Source of the DNA: Sphingobacterium paucimobilis HER1398
Lineage (GTDB): Bacteria; Bacteroidota; Bacteroidia; Sphingobacteriales; Sphingobacteriaceae
Length of the DNA: 64,000 bases
NCBI RefSeq assembly: GCF_000416985.1
Contig: NZ_ATDL01000017.1
Span: forward strand, 62,001-126,000
Direction of reading: 5' to 3'
The notes beneath the pieces were generated by a model that was not told the DNA's origin, ran no database searches, and saw only the letters and a list, made by a program, of their open reading frames with translations. This document shows positions 32,154 to 41,073 of this stretch, one piece after another (the first letter of the stretch is position 1; the number at the start of each line of letters is the position of its first letter). A program made the translations under genes and the position numbers.

Positions 32154-32977
32154 GACATCATAACGAGTTCATCAGTTTTGCGGACCTAAATGAGGTTATT
32201 TATATATTAAAAAAAACCTCTGAGTTTGATCTAACGGGCTATTCTAAATCTTCGCTTAAGCGCAGGATAGAGCGTTTTCTCATTATTGAGAAAATGGATG
32301 TGGTGGACTTGAAAAATGCCATTCTAAATGTCGAAGGATTTGAGAACTATTTCATCCAAGAACTCGTGGTCAATGTCACGGAGATGTTTAGAGATCCAGA
32401 GTTTTTCAGACAACTAAAAAACAAAACCTTTCCATACCTAGAGACATACCCTCAACTCCGTTTTTGGAGCGCCGGCTGTGCCACAGGAGAAGAGGCCTAT
32501 TCGCTAGCTGTTCTTTTAAAGGAAAACAACCTATTGAACAGATCATTCATATATGGAACTGATGTCAGTTTAAAAGCACTGGACACTGCTCGTAAGGGCG
32601 TATACCAACTCACAAAAATGAAGTCCTATACCGACAATTTTAACCGATCTGGACTTACTTCCGATTTCTCTTCACATTACACAGCGATGTACGATGCGGC
32701 GATAATAAACCATGAGTATAGAAATAAAATCCTATTTTCAACGCACAATCTGGTTTCAGACCATGTTTTCAACGAATTTCAATTGATTCTTTGCCGAAAT
32801 GTTATGATTTATTTTGACAAGCCGCTACAGGAACGTGTATTAAATCTGTTCTACCAATCGTTAAGTCTTTTTGGTTTCCTCTGCTTGGGAACCAAGGAAA
32901 GCTTATATGGCCATCCTATTAAAGATAAATTTAAAATTATAGACAGCAACTTAAATATCTATCAAAAGATTAAATGA
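32141..32977 (+). CDS. cheR: CheR-type protein-glutamate methyltransferase
   Basis: 278 residues. SAM-dependent methyltransferase that methylates glutamates in receptor proteins. N-terminal helical domain (about 1-75, YSKSSLKRRIERF), then the SAM fold with WSAGCATGEEAYSLAVLLKE (motif I, about 109-128), GTDVS, and LILCRNVMIYFDK (motif for catalysis, about 213-225). Starts inside the kinase gene (overlap 13 bases) and overlaps cheB by 4 bases. The presence of both CheR and CheB without a canonical receptor suggests that the target is the kinase itself or a receptor elsewhere. Confidence 0.9.
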   Translation: MARLGHHNEFISFADLNEVIYILKKTSEFDLTGYSKSSLKRRIERFLIIEKMDVVDLKNAILNVEGFENYFIQELVVNVTEMFRDPEFFRQLKNKTFPYLETYPQLRFWSAGCATGEEAYSLAVLLKENNLLNRSFIYGTDVSLKALDTARKGVYQLTKMKSYTDNFNRSGLTSDFSSHYTAMYDAAIINHEYRNKILFSTHNLVSDHVFNEFQLILCRNVMIYFDKPLQERVLNLFYQSLSLFGFLCLGTKESLYGHPIKDKFKIIDSNLNIYQKIK

Positions 32978-33552
32978 AAGGCAGTGCGGAAAATATCGTT
33001 CTAATTGGCGGATCGGCGGGATCCTTATTACTCATCACAGAAATATTGGAAAACCTGCCTAAAAAAATTGACTATGCATTATGTATTGTAATCCATCGCA
33101 GCCCTGTGTTCAGTACTGGAATTGAAAACAATCTCTCAAAAAAATTGAACAGAACGATTATAGCCGTCACTGATAAAACACCTATCAAGGAAGGAACCAT
33201 ATATTTTGCTCCTCCTGGATATCATTTACTTATAGAACCTGACAGATCCTTTGCCCTAGACAGCTCAGAAGAGGTTAATTACTCCAGGCCATCGATCGAT
33301 GTCTTATTTGAGACCTGTGCACAAGTATATGGTAAAAACTGCAGTGCTTTTTTATTGTCTGGCGCCAATACCGATGGAGCGCACGGACTGAAGACGATTG
33401 AAGAATTTGGGGGATCAACCTTTATTCAGAATCCGGAGGACGCACTGATCGATACCATGCCAAAGTCAGGAATCTTGGAATCCAACACATCGACTATTCT
33501 TAAAAACCAAGAAATAATACGTTATTTTAGCCACAATCTCCAGTTACCATGA
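32974..33552 (+). CDS. cheB: CheB-type methylesterase, no receiver domain
   Basis: 192 residues, only the catalytic CheB domain. Removes methyl groups from receptor glutamates. Catalytic triad: Ser14 in GGSAGS, His41 in VIHRSP, Asp134 in SGANTDGAHGL. The usual N-terminal receiver domain is missing, so control must come from another protein; the next gene is a hybrid kinase beginning with a receiver. Overlaps the kinase gene at 33549 by 4 bases. Confidence 0.9.
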   Translation: MKGSAENIVLIGGSAGSLLLITEILENLPKKIDYALCIVIHRSPVFSTGIENNLSKKLNRTIIAVTDKTPIKEGTIYFAPPGYHLLIEPDRSFALDSSEEVNYSRPSIDVLFETCAQVYGKNCSAFLLSGANTDGAHGLKTIEEFGGSTFIQNPEDALIDTMPKSGILESNTSTILKNQEIIRYFSHNLQLP

Positions 33553-35171
33553 AAAACATAAACTTATTAATACTTGACGACAAAGAAGAAAATATCATAA
33601 GCTTAAGCGCTCTTTTATCGGATATCGAGAATATCAACATTATATGCTCTACCAATCCCAATGAAGCGCTCAAACTCTGCTGGAAAAACGACATCGCTTT
33701 AGCTCTTGTCGACGTTCAGATGCCCGAAATAAACGGGTTTGAGTTTGTTTCCCTCCTGAAATCTAATCCCAAAACCAGCCACATCATGGCTGTGATGGTT
33801 ACGGCGATATCGAAAGAAGACAAATACCTCATTAAGGGACTACAGAGTGGTGCTGTCGATTATCTCTATAAACCACTGAACCCAGAAATTACAATTGCAA
33901 AAGTAACATCGTTCATCAAGCAGATCCATATACAGGAAGAAATTATCCAAAAGAATATAGAATTAGAAGAATCGAAAAAGGCATTGATAAAAGCCAACCA
34001 AGAAGCCGAGCAGGCTCGTAAATCCAAAGAAATATTTTTGGCAAACATGAGTCACGAAATCAGAACGCCTATCAATGGCATCAAAGGAATCGTTCACATG
34101 TTAAAAAATGCCTATCTAAGCCTAGAACAACTGGATTGGATCAATAGATTGGAAATCGCGTCCAGTTCACTACTACTTATTATCAATGATATTTTGGATA
34201 TTTCCAAAATCGATTCGGGAATGATGAAAATTGAAATGGAGGACTTTCATTTCACCAACCTTCTTTTGGATCTAGAGCAAATGTTTAAGATCAAAGCATC
34301 TGATAAAAATCTAGAATTCGACGTAGTATTAGATCCAAAGTTACCAACTCATGTTCATTTCGACTCCCTACGTCTGGAACAAATCATCAGCAACTTCGTA
34401 TCAAACAGCCTAAAATTTACCGAAAAAGGAAAAATAACCCTTACTGTCGAATCACTTGAAAAAAAAGATGAAATACACCGAATTAGATTTTCTGTCAGTG
34501 ACACCGGAATAGGTATAAAGCCTGATTCCGTGGACAAGATATTTCTTGCTTTCGAACAGGGTGATGATGGAATCACTAAAAAGTTTGGAGGCACTGGCCT
34601 AGGCTTAGCTATCGTCAAGCGACTGGCAGAACTATTGGATGGTGAGGTTCATGCAAAAAGTATTTATGGTCAAGGCTCTGAATTTTCTTTTATAGTAGAC
34701 ATCAAAGAGGTAAAAGACAAAGTAAAAATAAAGAGGGAAACGAATCTCCCCTATTCACAGTTTCCTAAGCTAAACCCTATAAATGTACTCGTGGCTGAAG
34801 ACAATGAACTCAACAGCTTCATGTTGGCCCATATGCTACAGACTTGGAATTGTAAGGTCACAGTTGTTAAAAATGGTCGATTAGCGTTAGAAGCATTAGA
34901 GAAAGACAATTTTGACTTGATATTAATGGATACACATATGCCTGTTATGAGTGGTTTCGAAGCGATCAGAGAAATAAGGGGAAATATTGACCCGACGCGA
35001 AGACAGACTCCTATCATCACGATTTCGGCTTCCGTCTTAGAGCATGAACAACAGGCCGCCTTTCAGGTCGGTGCAGATGAAGTTATAGGAAAGCCGTTTG
35101 AACCTACAGAACTCTACCAAAAAATTATAAAAATATACGGGTCGGGAAAAGTCAACAATTTGCCATTTTGA
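33549..35171 (+). CDS. Soluble hybrid histidine kinase (REC-HisKA-HATPase-REC)
   Basis: 540 residues and no membrane helix. N-terminal receiver (about 5-120, acceptor Asp in ALALVDVQMP), coiled-coil linker (about 125-165), HisKA with FLANMSHEIRTPINGI (about 165-230), HATPase_c with NFVSNSLKF, DTGIGI and GGTGLGL (about 270-380), then a C-terminal receiver (about 410-530, DLILMDTHMPVMSG). The last gene of the signalling operon; the N-terminal receiver is a natural phosphate acceptor for the membrane kinase upstream, so the operon looks like a phosphorelay with adaptation enzymes. Confidence 0.9.
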   Translation: MKNINLLILDDKEENIISLSALLSDIENINIICSTNPNEALKLCWKNDIALALVDVQMPEINGFEFVSLLKSNPKTSHIMAVMVTAISKEDKYLIKGLQSGAVDYLYKPLNPEITIAKVTSFIKQIHIQEEIIQKNIELEESKKALIKANQEAEQARKSKEIFLANMSHEIRTPINGIKGIVHMLKNAYLSLEQLDWINRLEIASSSLLLIINDILDISKIDSGMMKIEMEDFHFTNLLLDLEQMFKIKASDKNLEFDVVLDPKLPTHVHFDSLRLEQIISNFVSNSLKFTEKGKITLTVESLEKKDEIHRIRFSVSDTGIGIKPDSVDKIFLAFEQGDDGITKKFGGTGLGLAIVKRLAELLDGEVHAKSIYGQGSEFSFIVDIKEVKDKVKIKRETNLPYSQFPKLNPINVLVAEDNELNSFMLAHMLQTWNCKVTVVKNGRLALEALEKDNFDLILMDTHMPVMSGFEAIREIRGNIDPTRRQTPIITISASVLEHEQQAAFQVGADEVIGKPFEPTELYQKIIKIYGSGKVNNLPF

Positions 35172-35368
35172 TGATAAAGCCAACACATAGTTCTTTTATT
35201 TTTAGTACCTTTAAGCATTAAATTTCAGAACAATCAGAAGTAGCATAAAGGAGATCCTTTAAATGAAAGGAGCATACTTTTAGCACCTTCGTTTAAACAA
35301 AATGAAACGAGTATAATCCCGATGTATTATGAATTACGGATGTATACTTTTAATTTAACCACATTTCA

Positions 35369-35905
35369 ATGAAAAAATTATTTTTTATTCCAGCTCTAGC
35401 AGCAGTTGTTTCTCTAACTGCTTGTGGAGGAAACAACAGCAAATCAGAAGGCACAGCACAGAACACTACAGAGGAATCTTCAACATCAGATGCTCCTGTA
35501 GAAACAGTTGCTGGTATTGAAAACGTAACTATTTCAAACAATTGGACTGTAGAGGGTAACGACCAAATGAAATTCAACACAGAACTGATCCGTGTTAAAG
35601 CGGGAGAACCTTTGGAACTGACGTTAAAAAATGTGGGCAAGATGCCTAAAGAATCGATGGGACATAACCTCGTGATATTAAAACCAGGAGTAGACCTTCC
35701 TACTTTTGGAGGTGAAGCATCAGCTGCAGCAGATAACGAGTACATCCCTAAGTCGGCATTGTCATCGATCGTAGCGCACACTAAACTATTAGGTCCTGGT
35801 GAAGAGGATAAAATATCCGTAACCTTAGAAAAAGGAGTGTACAGCTATATCTGTAGTTTCCCTGGACACTACGCATTAATGCAAGGAAAAATCGTTGCAG
35901 AATAA
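35369..35905 (+). CDS. Azurin, lipoprotein form
   Basis: 178 residues. Signal peptide with lipobox LTAC (Cys19), then a Ser/Thr/Glu-rich linker and the azurin cupredoxin fold. Type 1 copper ligands are all present: His99 in SMGHNLVI, Cys162 in YICSFPGHY, His167 and Met171 (ALMQGK). A soluble electron carrier tethered to a membrane, which may link respiratory complexes; the cbb3 oxidase genes in this window offer one possible partner. Monocistronic, followed by an exceptionally long hairpin. Confidence 0.95.
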   Translation: MKKLFFIPALAAVVSLTACGGNNSKSEGTAQNTTEESSTSDAPVETVAGIENVTISNNWTVEGNDQMKFNTELIRVKAGEPLELTLKNVGKMPKESMGHNLVILKPGVDLPTFGGEASAAADNEYIPKSALSSIVAHTKLLGPGEEDKISVTLEKGVYSYICSFPGHYALMQGKIVAE

Positions 35906-35911
35906 AATAAG

Positions 35912-35968
35912 ATCCCTTATAAATCAAAAGGCACGGTTTCGTGCCTTTTGATTTATAAGGGATTTTTG
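35912..35968. terminator. Very long perfect terminator after azurin
   Basis: Perfect 24-bp arms (ATCCCTTATAAATCAAAAGG and four more pairs, 35912-35935) around a GTTT loop, right arm 35940-35963, then TTTTT. Confidence 0.9.
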
Positions 35969-36035
35969 ACTCAATATTTTGGAATTACTTCAAGATAAGT
36001 CTTAACTTAGCCCTCAAAATTAAATACTCGCAATC

Positions 36036-37442
36036 ATGCAATACGATGTTATAGTTATAGGTAGTGGTCCAGGCGGTTATGTAGCCGCTATCCGTTGCGC
36101 TCAATTAGGTCTAAAAACAGCTGTGATCGAAAAATACAGCACTTTTGGAGGAACATGTCTTAACGTAGGCTGTATCCCTTCTAAAGCATTGTTGGATACC
36201 TCTGAGCACTATCACAATGCTGCTCATGCCTTCGGCACTCATGGAATCAGCCTTAGCAATCTCAAGATAGATGTTAAGAAAATGATTGAACGCAAAGACG
36301 ATGTCATTGCCCAAAATACGGCAGGAATCACCTACCTATTCAAAAAGAATAAAATAGACTCTTACGAGGGGGTAGGTTCTTTTGTCAATAAGAACACGAT
36401 AAAAATCACGAAAAAAGACGGCGCAACTGAAGAGATAACGGGTAAAAATGTAATCATTGCTACAGGCTCTAAACCAACAGCGTTACCGTTTTTACCTATA
36501 GACAAACAACGTATCATCACTTCTACAGAGGCTTTAAACCTCACTGAGGTACCTAAACACCTTATCGTGATTGGTGGTGGAGTAATCGGTCTTGAGTTAG
36601 GATCTGTTTACGCTCGCTTAGGTGCTAAAGTCTCCGTGATAGAATACGCGAAGTCTATTATCAGTACGATGGATGGTGGTCTAGGTAAAGAGTTACAACG
36701 CGTACTAAAAAAATCCCTTGGAATGGAGTTTTTCTTGGGACACAAAGTAACTGGAGCAACAGCAAAAGGCAAAAAAGTAACGGTTACAGCTGAAGATAGT
36801 AAAGGACAAGCTGTTTCTTTCGAAGGTGATTACTGTATCGTATCTGTAGGACGTGTAGCGTATACAAAAGACCTCGGATTAGAAAACATAGGAATCACTC
36901 CGGAAGAAAGAGGTAACAAAATCCCTGTAAACGATCATTTGGAGACAGCCGTCGAAGGTGTATATGCAATCGGAGATGTCGTAAAAGGTGCGATGCTGGC
37001 ACACAAAGCAGAGGATGAAGGTACTTATGTGGCTGAGCGCATCGCAGGACAAAAACCACATATTGACTATAACTTAATCCCAGGTGTCGTATACACATGG
37101 CCAGAAGTAGCATCTGTAGGACAGACTGAAGAACAGTTAAAAGAAGCTGGTAAAAAATACAAGTCTGGATCCTTCTCTTTCAAAGCTTCAGGACGTGCAA
37201 AGGCGTCTGGAGATACTGATGGATTCATCAAGGTATTGGCCGATGCAGATACAGATGAGGTATTGGGTGTACACATGATTGGACCACGCGCAGCAGATAT
37301 GATTGCTGAAGCGGTGGTAGCCATGGAGTACAGAGCGTCAGCAGAAGATATTGGTAGAATCTGTCATGCGCACCCTACGTTTACCGAAGCATTGAAAGAA
37401 GCAGCATTAGCCGCTACGGCCAACAGAGCCATTCATGCTTAA
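36036..37442 (+). CDS. lpdA: Dihydrolipoyl dehydrogenase, copy 1
   Basis: 468 residues, E3 component of 2-oxoacid dehydrogenases (pyruvate, 2-oxoglutarate, branched chain). Reoxidises dihydrolipoamide with FAD and NAD+. FAD-binding GSGPGGYVAAIRCAQLG, redox disulfide GGTCLNVGCIPSKALL, NAD-binding GGGVIGLELGSVYARLGAKV, C-terminal active-site His-Glu in CHAHPTFTEALKEA. No E1/E2 gene is near, so the complex partner is unknown. A second copy lies 1.1 kb downstream (38583). Confidence 0.95.
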   Translation: MQYDVIVIGSGPGGYVAAIRCAQLGLKTAVIEKYSTFGGTCLNVGCIPSKALLDTSEHYHNAAHAFGTHGISLSNLKIDVKKMIERKDDVIAQNTAGITYLFKKNKIDSYEGVGSFVNKNTIKITKKDGATEEITGKNVIIATGSKPTALPFLPIDKQRIITSTEALNLTEVPKHLIVIGGGVIGLELGSVYARLGAKVSVIEYAKSIISTMDGGLGKELQRVLKKSLGMEFFLGHKVTGATAKGKKVTVTAEDSKGQAVSFEGDYCIVSVGRVAYTKDLGLENIGITPEERGNKIPVNDHLETAVEGVYAIGDVVKGAMLAHKAEDEGTYVAERIAGQKPHIDYNLIPGVVYTWPEVASVGQTEEQLKEAGKKYKSGSFSFKASGRAKASGDTDGFIKVLADADTDEVLGVHMIGPRAADMIAEAVVAMEYRASAEDIGRICHAHPTFTEALKEAALAATANRAIHA

Positions 37443-37458
37443 TCTTATAAAAACTTAA

Positions 37459-37521
37459 AAAAGAAGTGCCTTTTGCTAAAATCGTTGCGCACAACGGCTA
37501 TATGCGGAAGGCACTTCTTTT
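37459..37521 (+). promoter_or_regulatory. Nested hairpin between lpdA and the thioesterase gene
   Basis: Outer stem AAAAGAAGTGCCTT (37459-37472) with AAGGCACTTCTTTT (37508-37521), and an inner CGTTG-CGCA-CAACG in the loop. Followed by T only within the right arm. Possibly the lpdA terminator, or the leader of the thioesterase gene, whose ATG is 32 bases further on. Confidence 0.6.
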
Positions 37522-37552
37522 ATATAGAAAACTTATTTTAAATTTTACAGCT

Positions 37553-37963
37553 ATGAACTTTCATACTCGAAAATGGGTAAAGCCTGAAGATTTAAACCCC
37601 AACGGATCGCTATTTGGCGGCACACTCTTACGTTGGATCGATGAAGAAGCCGTAATCTATGCCATTGTACAATTGGGGAACCCACATGTGGTCACCAAGT
37701 TTATCTCTGAAATAAACTTTGTCAGTTCTGCCAAACAAGGTGACATTATAGAACTGGGAATCACCGCTACGGAATTTGGAAGAACCTCTATTACTATGCG
37801 CTGTGAAGTAAGAAATAAAATAACGAGAAAAACAATACTATCGATTGACAAGTTGGTCTTTGTTAATCTCGATACGGAAGGAAATCCAACTCCACATGGC
37901 AAGACAGAAATTACTTATGCCTATATGAGTGTGGACAAATTCACAAAGGGCGAAAACCAATAA
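37553..37963 (+). CDS. Acyl-CoA thioesterase (hotdog fold)
   Basis: About 136 residues from ATG 37553 (MNFHTRKWVKPEDLNPNGSL); an upstream in-frame start would place coding sequence through the hairpin. Hotdog-fold acyl-CoA hydrolase of the YciA/BACH type: the motif NPNGSLFGGTLLRWIDEEAV has the catalytic Asn and Asp of the family, and FISEINFVSSAKQGDIIELG follows. It hydrolyses acyl-CoA to CoA and fatty acid; chain-length specificity cannot be read from sequence. Confidence 0.85.
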   Translation: MNFHTRKWVKPEDLNPNGSLFGGTLLRWIDEEAVIYAIVQLGNPHVVTKFISEINFVSSAKQGDIIELGITATEFGRTSITMRCEVRNKITRKTILSIDKLVFVNLDTEGNPTPHGKTEITYAYMSVDKFTKGENQ

Positions 37964-37973
37964 CGCCCTTTGT
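37943..37973. terminator. Hairpin overlapping the thioesterase stop
   Basis: ACAAAGGGCG and CGCCCTTTGT, 10-bp arms with an 11-nt loop that holds the stop codon. No strong T-run. Probably the shared end of two convergent genes. Confidence 0.45.
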
Positions 37974-37983
37974 AAAAACATAT

Positions 37984-38337
37984 TTATAAACTAGCACTTG
38001 TCTTTTTCTGAGACGCTATATCTTTCTTTACATCACGTTCTACCCAAAAGGATACCACAGGAATCAATGATACAATAAAGTATTTGACCACTCTCGAAAA
38101 TTTCCAGTTGTAGCTTTGCCAACACGCGATCAACAGAACAACGAACAACACCACAAGAAAACCATGAATCGACCCTGCAATACGGACAGCCCCGTTTCTA
38201 ATATCATCCGGAACTTCCATAAAGTAGTTTAAAACATACTTAATTGGCATAGCAACAAAAAACAAAATAATAGTGGAAATAGCTTCCCAAAGAGCAACTT
38301 GCTGAAAGATACGTATCATGGTATAAATTTTTTTCAT
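37984..38337 (-). CDS. DUF3817 family membrane protein
   Basis: 117 residues from ATG 38337 (MKKIYTMIRIFQQVALWEAI). Three membrane helices. The pattern WEAISTIILFFVAMPIKY, then GSIHGFLVVLFVVLLI is the DUF3817 signature. No known activity; such proteins are often annotated as integral membrane protein YdzA-like. An earlier in-frame start is possible but adds 21 residues without family match. Monocistronic. Confidence 0.8.
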   Translation of the reverse strand: MKKIYTMIRIFQQVALWEAISTIILFFVAMPIKYVLNYFMEVPDDIRNGAVRIAGSIHGFLVVLFVVLLIACWQSYNWKFSRVVKYFIVSLIPVVSFWVERDVKKDIASQKKTSASL

Positions 38338-38582
38338 CAAAAATAAACCAATATTTGACCTGTTCAGAATCATTTGATAGAATTGACTAGCCTTTGACAA
38401 TCTATTCTACTGTATCTCATCCTATTATTCCAGCCTTGCACACCGTATTTTCAGCCTTACCCACTCAAAAACATAGAATTTAGAACCTGAAAGAAGTCAA
38501 ACAAGCGCTTAACAATACAGATACTTTCAATAAAAAGATGTATTTTTGAGCGCATATTGTTTAATATAAATACATAAAATAT

Positions 38583-39971
38583 ATGAACTACGACATCATC
38601 GTGATTGGAAGTGGCCCAGGTGGTTACGTTGCAGCCATACGTGCAGCTCAGCTAGGCTTTAAAACTGCCGTTGTAGAGCGTGAAGCTTTGGGTGGGATTT
38701 GCTTGAACTGGGGATGTATACCGACCAAAGCCTTATTGAAGAGTGCACAAGTTTTCGAGTATCTAAACCATGCTGAGGAGTACGGAATCAAAGTACAGGG
38801 CGGCGAAGCTGACTTTGGCGCTATCGTAAAAAGAAGCCGTGGTGTTGCTGAAGGCATGAGCAAGGGTATACAATTCTTGATGAAAAAGAACAAGATTGAT
38901 ATTATACTAGGTACTGCTAAAATCAAAAAAGGCGGCAAAATCGAGGTAAAAGCAGCAGATGGCAGCACTAAAGAGTATACCGCAAAACACACTATCCTAG
39001 CGACCGGTGCACGTTCAAGAGAATTACCTAACCTGCCTCAGGATGGTAAGAAAATCATTGGATACCGTCAAGCGATGAACCTGCCGACACAACCTAAGTC
39101 ATTAGTGGTTGTTGGATCTGGTGCTATCGGCGTTGAATTCGCTTATTTCTATAATGCTATCGGCACGAAAGTTACTATCGTTGAATTTATGGACAGAATC
39201 GTCCCTGTTGAGGACGAAGAAGTATCGAAACAACTTGAAAAATCGCTAAAGAAAGCAGGTATCGATATATTAACAAAATCTGAAGTGCAATCTGTTGATA
39301 CGAGTGGAACACTTTCAAAAGTAAATATAAAAACTGCGAAAGGTACAGAAGTAATCGAAGCGGAAGTCGTTCTTTCAGCAGTAGGTATCACGCCAAATAT
39401 CGAAAACCTAGGCCTAGAAGAAGTTGGTGTAAAAGTCGATAAAGGACGTGTCTTGGTAGATGATTACTACAAAACAAATATAGATGGCGTATATGCAATC
39501 GGAGATATCGTAAAGGGACAAGCCTTAGCTCACGTAGCTTCTGCAGAAGGTATCACTTGCGTCGAAAAAATCAAAGGATTACATGCTGAACCAATCGATT
39601 ACAACAATATCCCTGGATGTACATACTGCTCTCCAGAGATTGCATCTGTGGGCTATACTGAAAAGGCTGCTCGCGAGGCTGGATATGAATTAAAAATTGG
39701 CAAGTTCCCATTCTCAGCATCGGGCAAAGCTTCTGCTGCAGGTGCTAAAGATGGCTTTGTAAAACTGATCTTTGATGCAAAATATGGCGAACTTCTTGGA
39801 GCACATATGATTGGAGCCAATGTTACGGAAATGATTGCAGAAATCGTTGTAGCGCGCAAACTGGAAACTACTGGTCACGAAATGATCAAATCAGTACACC
39901 CGCATCCAACAATGAGTGAAGCTATTATGGAAGCAGCAGCAGATGCGTACGATGAAGTAATTCATTTATAA
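38583..39971 (+). CDS. lpdA: Dihydrolipoyl dehydrogenase, copy 2
   Basis: 462 residues. Same fold and function as the gene at 36036, but a distinct paralog: redox disulfide GGICLNWGCIPTKALL (Trp and Thr where copy 1 has Val and Ser), FAD motif GSGPGGYVAAIRAAQLGFK, NAD motif GSGAIGVEFAYFYNAIG, His-Glu in VHPHPTMSEAIMEAAADAY. Many Bacteroidota keep two E3 genes, one per 2-oxoacid dehydrogenase type. A -7 box TATTTTTG (38541-38548) precedes it. Confidence 0.95.
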   Translation: MNYDIIVIGSGPGGYVAAIRAAQLGFKTAVVEREALGGICLNWGCIPTKALLKSAQVFEYLNHAEEYGIKVQGGEADFGAIVKRSRGVAEGMSKGIQFLMKKNKIDIILGTAKIKKGGKIEVKAADGSTKEYTAKHTILATGARSRELPNLPQDGKKIIGYRQAMNLPTQPKSLVVVGSGAIGVEFAYFYNAIGTKVTIVEFMDRIVPVEDEEVSKQLEKSLKKAGIDILTKSEVQSVDTSGTLSKVNIKTAKGTEVIEAEVVLSAVGITPNIENLGLEEVGVKVDKGRVLVDDYYKTNIDGVYAIGDIVKGQALAHVASAEGITCVEKIKGLHAEPIDYNNIPGCTYCSPEIASVGYTEKAAREAGYELKIGKFPFSASGKASAAGAKDGFVKLIFDAKYGELLGAHMIGANVTEMIAEIVVARKLETTGHEMIKSVHPHPTMSEAIMEAAADAYDEVIHL

Positions 39972-39983
39972 GAAATTCACAAT

Positions 39984-40017
39984 AAAAAAAGGCTGATTAT
40001 AACAATCAGCCTTTTTT
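39984..40017. terminator. Bidirectional intrinsic terminator
   Basis: GGCTGATT (39991-39998), 5-nt loop, AATCAGCC (40004-40011), A-run before and T-run after. Serves copy 2 of lpdA and the LacI-family gene. Confidence 0.9.
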
Positions 40018-41027
40018 TATTTTAAGATCAGTTTTGATGAAAAGACAACCTCTTGGGGTTCTATTTTATCATTGCTTTCTAAAATTTGAAAAAGTATCTC
40101 TGCAGCCTTCTTACCTTGCTCGTCTGGGTACTGTTCTATACTCGCCAAAGGAGGATTCTCCATATATTTCCAAAGCGGATAGTTAGCAAAGCTTATAAAA
40201 TGCATATCCTGACCAACACCTATCCCCTTACTCCGTGCATAACGTATGACATCCAAAGTAACATAATCATTGAAAGAAACGATAGCGGAAGGACGCTCTG
40301 GCAATACGCACAGTTGTTCCATCGCAACATTATTTCCTTCTTCCGTAAGATCAGTATGTACGACATACTTCTCATTAAACTCATAGCCTTGCTTTTGTAA
40401 AGCTTCACGAAATGACGATGTCCTTTCGGTCGCCGCCAATAATGTTTCAGGCCCATTGATCAGTGCTATGTTCTTGTGCCCGCGGGAAATAAAAGCTTCA
40501 ATTGCCTCCTCCATTCCGGAAGCAAGATCACAATATACCTTATGTACCGCAGTAGACTCGGGCACACAATCGAAAAACACAATAGGTATCTGCGAACTTG
40601 CCAAGATATCAACAAAGCCTAAATCGGTCGTATTTTTGCCTAATGACATCAATATACCATCTACGCGATGTTTCTTAAATGTAGTAATAATTTGATTCTC
40701 CCGATTGGCATCGTCCAATGATTGTCCCAACAGCACCGTGTATTTACGATCTTCTGCTATAGTCTCTATCGCACTGATCGCAGAAGAAAAAAAGGGTTCT
40801 GACAATGTAGGCAAAATAACGCCTATCGTAAATGTTTTTCGCTGTTTAAAAAAGATAGCTGTCTGGTTGGGTTCGTAATTCAACTCTTCGGCCATCTTCT
40901 TAACCCGCATTGTCGTAACCAATCCGATACTGGGATGATCGTTGAGTGCTCTTGATACCGTAGACGGTGATATCTTTAATTTTCTTGCTATTTCTTTAAT
41001 CGTAGTCGGTTTGTTCAACTTCGTCAT
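40017..41027 (-). CDS. LacI-family transcriptional regulator
   Basis: 336 residues. N-terminal DNA-binding domain (about 5-60): TTIKEIARKLKISPSTVSRA then LNDHPSIG, with the hinge MAEELNYEPNQTAI. The periplasmic-binding-like effector domain follows (GVILPTLSEPFFSSAISAIE and onward). It responds to a sugar or nucleoside-like ligand that cannot be named here; no transport or hydrolase operon adjoins it. The stop codon lies in the shared terminator. Confidence 0.9.
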   Translation of the reverse strand: MTKLNKPTTIKEIARKLKISPSTVSRALNDHPSIGLVTTMRVKKMAEELNYEPNQTAIFFKQRKTFTIGVILPTLSEPFFSSAISAIETIAEDRKYTVLLGQSLDDANRENQIITTFKKHRVDGILMSLGKNTTDLGFVDILASSQIPIVFFDCVPESTAVHKVYCDLASGMEEAIEAFISRGHKNIALINGPETLLAATERTSSFREALQKQGYEFNEKYVVHTDLTEEGNNVAMEQLCVLPERPSAIVSFNDYVTLDVIRYARSKGIGVGQDMHFISFANYPLWKYMENPPLASIEQYPDEQGKKAAEILFQILESNDKIEPQEVVFSSKLILK

Positions 41028-41073
41028 GACACAATTCTATTTATAATAAACCTCCTCATACCCAAAGATAACT

